Position numbers and translations under genes: made by a program. 64,000 nucleotides of DNA from Balamuthia mandrillaris (taxonomy: Eukaryota; Discosea; Longamoebia; Balamuthiidae). The notes under the pieces are model-generated. The model was not told where the DNA came from. It was given only the letters and a program-made list of their open reading frames with translations, and ran no database searches. The stretch lies in the NCBI GenBank assembly GCA_031835245.1, contig JAVKOQ010000042.1:197001-261000 (forward strand), in the 5' to 3' direction. This document shows, in pieces, positions 10,508 to 19,843 of this stretch; positions within the stretch are counted from its first letter, which is position 1; every line of letters begins with the position of its first letter.

Positions 10508-10756
10508 TTAAGTCGTAATTTTGGGCTACCCCCCACTCCAAATTCGACATGGCTGGTCGATAGAAGAGAAAGCGTTGCCCTCTTTTCCCTGTCAAACAAC
10601 CATTCCAGGACCCAAAAACATTCCACCTGACGCTGCAAAAACACGCAAGGGTATCTTTATGCTTTTCTTCTCAGATTTTCTTGAGCAGCGCATTCTTCCC
10701 CACTCTCAAGAAACCCCTTGGGTAGCCCAAAATTACGACCTATCATCGGAAATTAA
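10508..10756 (+). mobile_element. short inverted-repeat remnant, possibly piggyBac-derived
   Basis: A perfect 20-bp inverted repeat, GTCGTAATTTTGGGCTACCC at 10512-10531 and its complement at 10720-10739. The left copy directly follows a TTAA (10508-10511); another TTAA lies 13 bp past the right copy (10753-10756). The interior translates on the plus strand as PGPKNIPPDAAKTRKGIF and MLFFSDFLEQRILPHS, which resembles the start of piggyBac transposases (GPK...FF.LFF.D..L..I). It is too short to be a complete element. The repeat sequence is unrelated to that of the 7221-10279 element, so it would come from a different family. Confidence 0.5.
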
Positions 10757-10844
10757 ATTATCAATGATGAAGCTGAGGGTCCAACATGAGGAGTCTAGAG
10801 ATAAGATTAGTCTTTTCTGTTAAATCGACTAATTTTAATACGGA

Positions 10845-11720
10845 TTGCGCACGAAGACATTGGTTGCCTTTTCGGTTGCAAGCAGGAGCACTACCGGCAA
10901 AAGAAGAAAGAAGGGCATGATGGCGGCAGAGAAGAGCAAGGAGGAGGCGCCCGGTCTCTTGGGCATCATCGGCGGAACCAGCCTTCTGCAAAGCAGCTAC
11001 TTTGCGGCGCTGGAGCGGCGGACCATCGCCACGGACCACGGCGAGGCTGTCCTCCACTTTGGCAAGGGCTTCGTCTTTGTGCAGCGGCACCACGCCGACC
11101 CCTCCGACGAGTACCGGCCCCCTCACCTCATCAACTTTTGCGCCGTCGTCTCCGCCCTGCACAAGGTGGGCGTGCAGCGGGTCATCTCCTTTGGCAGCGT
11201 GGGCTCCCTCCACCAGGACCTGCAGGTGGGGACCCTGGTCCTGGCCGACGACTTCTTCTCCGCCTTCAACCCCCAGCTGAGCCTCTACACGGACGCCCGC
11301 AGCCACGTGGTGCCCACCATCGATGCCGACCTCCGCCAGACTATCCTTTCCCTCCTCACAAAGGACGCTCACTCCCTCCAGCTGCGTTTCTTGAGGGAGG
11401 AGGGCACCTACGTGCAGACCCAGGGACCACGCTTCGAGACCAAGGCCGAGATCAAGGTGCTGGCTGGCTACGGGCATGTGGTCGGCATGACGGCCGCCCA
11501 TGAGGTTGCCCTCTGCTGCGAGCTCGGCATCCCCATCGCCCTGCTCACCATGGTTGATAACTATGCCAACGGCGTGGCCACCGTCCCGCTCACCGTCCAA
11601 CAGTTCAAGGAGGGCGTGCTTGCCAACCAAAAGACCGTTGAGGCCGTGTTGGGCTGTCTTTTGGCTCACTTTGCCCCTGCTGCCATTGCTGCCGCTTCCT
11701 CCTCCTCCTCCTCTGAATAA
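10845..11720 (+). CDS. MTAP/PNP-family nucleoside phosphorylase
   Basis: Purine salvage enzyme of the PNP_UDP_1 fold, which splits methylthioadenosine or a related purine nucleoside with phosphate. Seen: the phosphate-binding start LLGIIGGTSL, RVISFGSVGSL, TYVQTQGPRFETKAEI (the family's GPRFET/S strip), VVGMTAAHEVAL (GMT..E) and TMVDNYANGV. The base-specificity strip has Asp followed by Asn-Tyr rather than the TDYD of human MTAP, so adenine versus 6-oxopurine preference is open. One exon; the likely start is ATG 10918 (or 10921), giving about 267 residues, close to the family's 250-280; the frame is also open upstream to 10845. It is strikingly rich in G/C at third positions (GCC, CTC, GTG) compared with its neighbours. 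It ends in a poly-Ser tail. It is convergent with RPC8. Confidence 0.85.
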   Translation: MRTKTLVAFSVASRSTTGKRRKKGMMAAEKSKEEAPGLLGIIGGTSLLQSSYFAALERRTIATDHGEAVLHFGKGFVFVQRHHADPSDEYRPPHLINFCAVVSALHKVGVQRVISFGSVGSLHQDLQVGTLVLADDFFSAFNPQLSLYTDARSHVVPTIDADLRQTILSLLTKDAHSLQLRFLREEGTYVQTQGPRFETKAEIKVLAGYGHVVGMTAAHEVALCCELGIPIALLTMVDNYANGVATVPLTVQQFKEGVLANQKTVEAVLGCLLAHFAPAAIAAASSSSSSE

Positions 11721-11727
11721 CAATATA

Positions 11728-11851
11728 ACTTTTCTTGTTCTTCTTCTTCTTGTTGTTCTTGTTGTTCTTGTTCTTGTTCTTCTTCTTCTTGTTCTTGTTC
11801 TTCTTCTTCTTCTTCTTCTTCTTCTTCTTCTTCTTCTTCTTCTTCTTCTTG
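11728..11851. repeat. (TTC)n/(TTG)n repeat after the MTAP-family gene
   Basis: Trinucleotide tract of TTC with TTG interruptions, right after the stop codon, so probably 3' UTR or intergenic. Confidence 0.9.
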
Positions 11852-11942
11852 GTTGCTTTGCTTCTTGTGGTATGACTATATACTTCTTACTGCGTTTGTT
11901 TTTTGGTTTTTTTTTATTTGTTGGAGCTGTTCAAACGTTTCC

Positions 11943-13075
11943 TTACCACCAGTCCAGCATCCCCAATCCATCTTCTTTGCATGTCCCCTTTTTTAAGTGG
12001 TTGATGTTCGTTTGTTTCATCAGTAAACGGAAGAGGGAGAGAGAGACAGAGAGACAGAGGGAGAGAGAGACAGAGAGACAGAGGGAGAGAGAGAGCGAGA
12101 GAGCGAGAGAGCGAGAGAGAGAGAGCGAGAGAGCGAGAGAGCGAGAGCGAGAGAGCGAGAGAGCGAGAGAGAGAATGAGTACCAGAATGGCCATGGGAGG
12201 ATAGGCGTGACTGTCAGAGGAAGAAGAAGAGGAGGAGGGCTCGTTTTTGTTGGCATTGGCATCAGGCATGATGTGGTCTGGCTTTTTGGGTTTGAAGGTT
12301 TGCTTGCGTGGCGTTTCGTTGAACTGAAGGGAGGTCACCCGGAATCGAAGCTCAAAGCCAGGGTCCATGAAGAACCTGTGCTGCTCCCCTGTCTCGGATT
12401 GGTACTCCCACACCCATAGTTTTTCTGCCTTGTCGCTGTTTCTTTGTTAGAGAGGGCACCAAGGAAGTAGAAGGAAGAAGAAAGGAGCAAGAAGAACGAG
12501 AACGAAACAAAGAAGAGAGAAGATAGAAGATGCAGAGGAGAATAACAAAACTAGAAAGACGGCTCTTGAAGTTCTTCCTTTGGAATAAACACATCCTCAA
12601 AAAAGCCAAGCGACACTGCAAGAAAACAAAAATAAACACTTTGCTGCAGCAAGAAGAAAAAAAGAACAAACAAACCAGTGATGCCATCGGGAGTACTGTG
12701 CCGTAGTTTGCCAACGATGACCTCTCCTCTGAACGGCCGGAAGACCACCATACGAAACGTTACTTTGGTGTGTGCGGAGCCATCGCCGGGATAGATGAAG
12801 CCGTCTCCTACTTTGACCACATCGTAGAGCGTGACGCCCAACCCAACTTTTGGGATCACCTGTATGCGTTTTTGATTCCTTTCTGGTCAATCTTACCTTT
12901 CTCTCATCGATTGCAAAACAAGAAAGCGGTGCCGAGCACGAGACAATGGAATCATGATTTAATTTACCTTGTCTCCATACTTTTTGTTTAGCTCCGTTTT
13001 TATGGCATCCAACTCGTAGGAAAACTTATGCGGCGGCACCTTGACCGTGTCCGACAACAGCACCAACACAAACAT
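11943..13075 (-). CDS. POLR3H: RNA polymerase III subunit RPC8 (RPC25/POLR3H)
   Basis: Stalk subunit of RNA polymerase III, partner of RPC9, needed for initiation. Five exons fit exactly: 13075-12968, 12859-12676, 12615 to about 12548, 12435 to about 12179, and 11987-11943. The product starts MFVLVLLSDTVKVPPHKF, continues VIPKVGLGVTLYDVVKVGDG and FIYPGDGSAHTKV, has the S1-like OB region (VSLGFFEDVFIPKEELQEP, LWVWEYQSETGEQHRFF), and ends GTCKEDGLGMLDWW; each piece matches the human order. Only 45 nt encode the last exon. The last intron holds a GA tract on the plus strand (CT on the coding strand) between about 12028 and 12176. A Lys/Ser-rich insert follows the S1 part. It is divergent from GOSR1, 361 bp away. 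Confidence 0.93.
12028..12176. repeat. (GAGA/GAGC)n intron repeat
   Basis: Purine-rich array of GAGAGA, GACAGA and GAGCGA units in the last RPC8 intron. It is pyrimidine on the gene's own strand. Confidence 0.92.
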
Positions 13076-13436
13076 CCTTTTTCTTCTTCTTCTTTTTTCT
13101 CTCTTTCACTTTCTTCTTCTTCTCTCCTGTCTGCCACTCCCGCTCTCTTATCCTCGATCGCGTCCTCGCTCATGTCTTCTCTCTTTACCTCGAGTCATCT
13201 CTCCTATCCTCGATCCGATCCTTGCTCATGTCTTCTCTCCTGTCCTCTAATTCTCTCTCTTATCTTCGATCATGTCCTTGCTCCTATCCACTCTCCTTTC
13301 CAGGTACCTTGCTGACGTGGCGTCGTTCCCCAAAAAAGAAATTCAAAAAAGAAAAAGAAGAAAAGAAAAGAATAAAAAACAAAAGATCATCCTTGGAGGG
13401 CGAGGAAGAGAGGAAGGAAAAAAAAATAACGAGCAG

Positions 13437-14342
13437 ATGGCCACGTTTGACGAGCTAAGAAAGGAGGCACGCAAGCTGGAGACCACGTTGGACCTCAAGC
13501 TTGTGTCCTACTCCAAATTTGGGGCCAACTTTGCGCACTCGAGCCTCCTGAGGGAAGGCAGCTCTGACACGGTCTCCTTGCTGAAGAACAGCGAGCATGT
13601 GGCCAATTCTATGGCTCTCGAGGTTGAGCAGCTACTTTCCAAGGTTTTCCTCTCTCGTTCTCCCTCCTTTAGCCTGTTTTTTTTAAAAATATTTGAAGTT
13701 CACTTCTGACTCTGTGAAAAAATGAAAAAGCTGTCTGAACTGAACGAAGAGATGGGGCGTTGCGCCACTGCTATCAATTATCCTCACCACCTACAACACC
13801 ACAGACAAAAGTTGCATGAATACTCACAGGAGTTTAACAAGACTAGGGTATTCTACCTGCCTGCTCCCTCTTGTTATGCTCTTCCTCTGTTTTCTTCTCT
13901 GCTGTTTTTTTTTACTTTCTGCTTCGATGTCTTTTTTGTTGGCTTGCTTTCTCTTTGTCCCTCTCCTTCTCTCTCTCTCTCTCTCTCTTTGCTTTGTCTC
14001 TTCTATTTCATGTCTCTGCTCTTGGCTAGCTTCTCCATTGTTTAACTCAAGGTGATCCTTTTTTTTTTGGCTTTTGCAGTCAAACATTTTGGCCACGCGA
14101 GAACATGCCGAACTGTTGATATCTGTACAGCAAGACATCACGTACGGCTTATCCCTTGCCTTATCGTCCTGCTCGTTTGCTTTGTGGTGTTTGCCTTTGC
14201 TTCTGTCTAAACCTCTTTTAGCAATATCAAAAACTCGGGCTTCAGTTCGCGGACAGACAGCCTTCTTCGTGAACGTAGTTCTATTCATGGTTCCGATCAT
14301 GTATTAGACCTTCTTACTGGGTTTGTTACTCGCTCTCTTTCG

Positions 14343-14376
<34 letters not shown>

Positions 14377-14698
14377 GCGTTTATTGTTGTCTCTCCCGTT
14401 AAACCAACCACAACAACAGACAAGCGCAGGATGTGCGAGAGGCTGTTGCCTCACAAAGAAACTTTTTGAGAGGAACCATCTCTAAATTATCAATAGTGGG
14501 AGGTACTTTATCTTTTCCTCTGCGCTTCATTTCGTTCGCTCACCAACACTTGCTTTATCGAACAAAAAAGGGAAGCTACCGGGCATAAGCAGTTTAATAG
14601 GCACTATCAGGAAAAAGAAGTCGAGAGACTGCCTCATTCTAAGCCTCTTCATCGCATTTTGTATCTGTTTCATACTATTCTATTGGCTACGAAACTAA
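13437..14698 (+). CDS. GOSR1: Golgi Qb-SNARE GOS28 (GOSR1)
   Basis: Q-SNARE of ER-Golgi and intra-Golgi transport. The start MATFDELRKEARKLETTLDLK followed by LVSYSKFG matches the GOS28 N-terminus. Later exons give LSELNEEMGRCATAINYPHH, LHEYSQEFNKTR, SNILATREHAELLISVQQDI, NIKNSGFSSRTDSLL, QAQDVREAVASQRNFLRGTI and KLPGISSLIGTIRKKKSRD, ending in one tail-anchor membrane segment (CLILSLFIAFCICFILFYW) and the stop at 14696. The SNARE motif spans the last three exons. Introns near 13970-13992 and 14336-14376 contain CT tracts on the coding strand. An upstream open stretch (13272-13436) lacks family similarity and is probably 5' UTR, so ATG 13437 was chosen. Convergent with XRN2, 80 bp away. Confidence 0.92.
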
Positions 14699-14778
14699 TC
14701 CCTTTTGATCTCCATAAAATTCATTTTATTTATTCATCACTAAGGCGTATCTTCGCTTTTTCGTTTCTTTTCGCTGCT

Positions 14779-17700
14779 TTACTGAGGGCCACGGGGTGGC
14801 TGCTGCTGAAACTGTTGTTGAGCGCCAAGCTGCTGGGGCTGAACCAGCTGTTGCAGTTGTTGCAACAGTTGTTGTGTCTGTTGCGGATTAACAGCTGGCG
14901 GTTGTAGTTGAGGAGGTGGCACGGGGGTGAATGCTGCTCCTTGTTGTTGTTGTTGCAAAGCGGCCAACTGAGAGAGAGCAACCACTGCTGGATTTTGTGG
15001 TGGCTGGTTGTAGACTGCTGTTTGTTGTTGGTATTGTTGTTGATGAGTATAGCCATATGAAGATGAAGATCCACCATAGTTGTTATAAGGTTGCTGCTGC
15101 TGGTGCTGCTGAGGATAGGAAGAAGATGAGCGATCATTGTTGTAGTCCCGATAGCCTCCTCTTCCTCCACGACCTCCTTGCTGATAATGGTGATCACGGT
15201 CATCTCGTGGTTGTCTTCTATCGTAGCTTCTTCGTTCATCCCTGTAATCTCGGCTTCCGCCTCCACGATGGTGCCTGTCATCACGCCTTTCGCCATCATG
15301 GTGACGTGGTCGACGATCTTCGTAGTAATCATCTCTTCTGTCATGGCGACGGTTGCGGTCTCTGTCATCATCACGATGGTGGCTGCCACCTCTATACTGG
15401 CCTCCACTGCTTCCTCCATATTGACGACTTTCATAGGAAGGAGCGTTGCCCAATAGTCCTGGTTGTTGTGCCCCGCCACCATCATGACCACCGTAGCCTT
15501 GTTGTTGGTAAGGTGGATAATGTGGTCCGCCGCCATAGCCATGGGGTTGATAGTATGGACCACCACGGCCACGGCCACCGCCAGCATTCCATCCCCCTCT
15601 TCCTCCTCGCACAGAGTATGGAGAAGAAGGCAGATGATGGTTGAGCATGCGTCCTGCATGTTCGCGGTGAAGACGCGTCGTTCTTAAGCTTGAAAAGTCA
15701 TCCTGAGAAAGAACAGGAGGCGGCGGTACGCAGCCAGAAAGCAGCTTCGAATCGAAGATGTGGCCCTCCGGAACGGGTGGCAAGTCGAAGATGGCTTTGT
15801 AGACCTGATTGTTGCGTGTGCCAGCCACATCAGGGATTGGACATACAACCTCTGCACCAATGGGCAGAGCATTCTCTACTCGGCGAATGGTGCCGTTGAA
15901 GCCATGCGTCAAGGATGGATCAAGAGTTACGCCTTCAGCCGGTGATGATTTGTCTTTCTCTTTGCTTGATCCTTCTTTTCCTTTTTCTTGTTCTTCCTCT
16001 TCTTGTTTCTCTTTGTCTTCGGGTGTTGTTTCAGAGCTTTGCCTTTCTTCGTAGAGGGAGGCAAATAACGGGGCAGCAGGATGAGAGCTATGAACATAGA
16101 GGAGATGGTTGCCCATTTGGTTTCTTGACTTTTCTTCTTCGGAGAAGGATCTTTCTATCACTTTCATAGCGCTTAAAAGGCGGTCCTCATCGATGAAGGG
16201 AAGAAGCGCCACCGCCTGCCAAGTATATCTTTTACCATTCATGTCCAAAGCAAAATCTTCTGGATAGAAATCAATGATGCTCGAGTCTGGATCACTCATT
16301 GCCTTTTGACATGCCGGCGGCAAACAATGGCCGCTTAAAAACAACAGAAAAAGTCAATTATGAACCCAAGATAAGGGGAGAGGTAGGGAATGGTGAGATT
16401 ACCTGGCAGCAGGGAGTACACTCATGAGCTGCTCAAACGGCTTGAAAGGTGTACCCTGTTCCATGGACGGGGACTCAGTGCTAATGTACTGCATGTCTTC
16501 AGCAAAGGGAGAATAGTGGAATGGGTAGTACCAGCCCCAAGAACGGCAACCCTGGTAGTAGTACCGCAACACCCAAACCAGCCCCTCTGCGTAGGCCTCT
16601 GCTAAGGTTGTCTTAAACCCAACATCGTTCTCGTCCACGTTGAACTTTTGTCTGTAGTAGCGCTCCTTCCAGCCCGCTTCTCCCAAGCGTACATCATCGG
16701 GAGGTTCCGGCTCTGACTCGTCATCGTCACGAGCGGATAGTAGCCCTTCAGTTTTATCGCCCGTCTGCTTTCCTTTTTCTGCTTCTGCTTCTGTTTCTTC
16801 TGTTTCTTCTTTTGCTTCTCCTTCCACTTCATCATCCGGGCTAGCTTCTTCTGCTTCTGGGCCTTCCATAGTTTCTTCTGCTTTTTGCTCTACGCCTTCG
16901 GCATCTTCGTCGTCATCATTAGCCATGATGGAAGCTTTAAGTGCCTGGGCGGCGTCTTTGTTTGTTTTTTTAGGGCTTTTGGCGATCGCTCTGCCCGTCT
17001 CATCTAACCGCTGACGTTTCTGGTCTCTCTCCTCGTTGCGAGCGAGGTGTTGAGCCAGCTCCTCCGCTTGCCGTTTCCTTGCCATGCGCGCTCGCCTTCT
17101 GCCTTCTTTTCTTCTCTGCTCTCGTCTTCTTCTCTCAACAAGAATACTGTCTTCCATCTTCCCCACTTCATGCATCAGCTGTTTGACCCTCTTGAGGTCG
17201 ACTTCTCCGTGTTTGGTCAAGTAGCCACCAAGAGAGGGCAGCATTTGCTTGTAGAGCGTGCAAAGGCGGTCAATAGCCTTCTCTCGAATCTCCAGTGTGG
17301 GTAGATGCGGCAAGAAATCGTTGCCCACAAAAAAGCAGAGAAACACAAAGTCATCAATCAGCCTCTCTAAGTCGTAGTCCTTGCTGTCTCCCCAAAGGCA
17401 CTCACCAGGCGGCCGGAGGTCCACGTCCAGGTATTCCCTCAAGATTGGAATGTACACGAACTGAAAGGGCTGTCGCTTAAAGTCTTGCTCGTCGAACTCG
17501 CCTTGCTTCTCCCGTGCTTTACCTTTACACTCACTGGCCATGTGGCCTGGCTGTCCGCAGATGAAGCAGTTGTTCTGGTTGTTCTGCAAGATTACCTCTC
17601 TAAGGATGTAGAAGTGGGGCTCATGTGTGGCCAAAGACAACATTATCAAGTCAGCATCCAGCCCGTAAAGTACATGGCGAGTGTTGGGATCATAGCTGGG

Positions 17701-18445
17701 TTGCGCCCTTTGGTGCCGTATAAACTCCATAATCTTGTGCTCACCTTCTCCTGGCACGTTCGCATCCGACAATATCACTTTTACCTGTTATTTTTTTTTT
17801 TTTTTGGACAATCAGAAAAAGAGAAGTTAGAGAGATAAGAGAGAAACAAAGGCAAGCAACATACTCCTTTCCATCCAGGATCTGTGTTGAGGCGTTCCGT
17901 GATATAAAAGTCGAGTGACTCAGCCACTCGCGCCATGAACTTGGTTCCTGGTGTTATTACATTTGAATCAAACTACATTGAGAGAGAAGAGAAAGAGAGA
18001 GCGAGAGAGAGCCAGAGAAGAGAAAGAGAGCGAACGGGAGATTAGAACATTACTTGAAAATCATAAATATGTGAAAGGAGAAACGTACACGGTGCTCTTT
18101 TGGAGGTGGCGCCTCTCGGCCCATTTTCAACAGCTCTTGACGTATCTCTTCCTCCTTCTTGGCCTTTTCTTGACTCTCCTTGCTAGCTTTAAACCTTCTG
18201 CTACGTTGTTGGTTCATCTTTGCTCTTGGAGCCACTCCATCTAGAGCAAAACACAAAGACAGAAGTGTCAAAAAAGGACTCGCACATCAAAGAAAAAAAG
18301 GGACATAACAGAGAAATGTTGAAAAGCACATACCGATGGCCATGAACAAAACCTTTCGAGGCCTCACGATGGCAAAAAGGCGGTCAATGTACTCAAAGAT
18401 GGCCTTCATGATTTCATCTTCATTTTCTGGTTGAGGCTGCAAAAA

Positions 18446-18483
<38 letters not shown>

Positions 18484-18498
18484 GAGAGGCGAGGGTAT

Positions 18499-18542
<44 letters not shown>

Positions 18543-18812
18543 GAATTAAATTCAAAAACGTTGTACAATTTAATCAAAAGATATCTTTTTTCACTGTTTA
18601 AAAAAACGAACCTTTCCTTCAGGATGAGCACAAGGGTGAATGATACCGTTCATGTCCAAGTAGAGATTATCAAACTCGAGGCCGTTGGGATTCGGTTTGG
18701 AAGTGTCCACAAAAACTTCCACGCCATCCACCTCCTCGTGTTCTTCCAACACATCCTTGAGGACGCGCGGATACTTTAGGCACAGCCAACGAAAGAAAGC
18801 AGGCACTCCCAT
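14779..18812 (-). CDS. XRN2: XRN2/RAT1 5'-3' exoribonuclease
   Basis: Nuclear 5'-3' exonuclease for rRNA/snoRNA processing and transcription termination. N-terminus [33 protein letters not shown] and [20 protein letters not shown] hold the first metal-binding acidic residues; [14 protein letters not shown] and [20 protein letters not shown] give the second set. A CCHC knuckle ([14 protein letters not shown]) sits where XRN2, not XRN1, has one. CN2 follows ([56 protein letters not shown]). A Glu/Ala-rich insert occupies about 16750-16920. The tail is low in complexity: RGG/DRR repeats, then Q-rich to the end. Introns between 17940 and 18600 carry GA/CT tracts. The tail is longer and more prion-like than in animals. 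Confidence 0.95.
18448..18539. repeat. paired (GA)n tracts in the first XRN2 intron
   Basis: Two GA runs separated by a mixed purine stretch; CT on the coding strand. A further GA-rich tract lies in the next introns near 17980-18035. Confidence 0.93.
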
Positions 18813-19059
18813 GTTGCGTGGTGATTCTTCAAACCTTTCGTTTTCTGGTGGGTCAGAGGGCGGAAGGGGGGAGTTTGGATTCCTGCTTGCGGTCTTTCAA
18901 CGGAACCTGCCCTATTTTTTTTCTCTTTCTTTTCTTTTTCTTTCCTTCTTCTTTCTTTCCTTTTTTCAACCGATTTTATCGAAATTCACCAATATTATCG
19001 ATTTTTTAACCTAATTTGACAAATCAACTCGATAATTGCCAATCAGAGGGAGTGAGAGC

Positions 19060-19098
<39 letters not shown>

Positions 19099-19843
19099 AG
19101 AGAGAAATGTTGTTTGGTTCTTGATAGGTTCTCTCCTTTTTGTTTTGCTTGGTTTTTTCCTGCACCGCATGTAAGTGTAAGTGTCTTTGGATTTGTTTCC
19201 GTGTGGCACATGGGATTTGAAAAAAAATGTGGGAGCAATGGAGGCACCAACGGCACTGAGATAGCAAGCAAAGGTGTACTATGTAGCTCCTCCTTTTGGA
19301 GTTCCTCTGCGGAAGTGCTCTTTCAGAAGGGAGACAAGAGGAGGAAAGAAAAAACTCCTTTCGCTATGAACCGCTTGTTCCCGCGCCCTCATACGAATTC
19401 TCACGAGGACGACAAGAGGAAAGAGGAAGAACCTCTCTCTCCTCATCCATCGCAAGGGTGGGCGTCTGGAAAGCTTTCACGTCAAAGAGATGAATCCCCC
19501 AAAAAAAAAAAGGAAGCACACCATTGACGCTAAAACCAGAATGAGCCATTCCAAAGCGTATTCCTTTGGGGTTTTTTTCTATTTATCACCACCTGTCACA
19601 AGACTTTAGCTTATGGGACTCCAATACTCTTCTCGCTCTCTCTCTCGCTCTCTCTCTCGCTCTCTCTCTTCTCTCTTACCGGCCAATTGCACAAAGAAAA
19701 ACAGAGCTCATATGAACGATGGACAGAAGATGGGGCACAGAGAGAGATACAAACAAAAAAAAGGGGTAAGATAAATAAACAGGGAGGTCTTGAGTGAGCC
19801 TCGCCCAACAATCTTAAAAGCATTGTTAAGATAGGGTCCCCCA
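18813..19843. other. intergenic stretch, no gene supported
   Basis: Between the XRN2 start and the C2-like gene's stop. It holds T-rich DNA (18915-18990), a GA microsatellite at about 19059-19098, and open frames on both strands that lack recognisable similarity and overlap each other. A promoter for XRN2 must lie at the left side. Confidence 0.6.
19059..19098. repeat. (GA)n microsatellite, intergenic
   Basis: About 40 bp of GA repeat upstream of XRN2. Confidence 0.93.

Noticed and set aside
10945-11723. Minus-strand 320-residue open frame over the phosphorylase
   Set aside because: Antisense shadow produced by the GC-rich codon bias of the MTAP-family gene.
14730-15659. Met/Thr/Ile-rich 309-residue open frame
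   Set aside because: Shadow frame of the repetitive XRN2 tail on the same strand.
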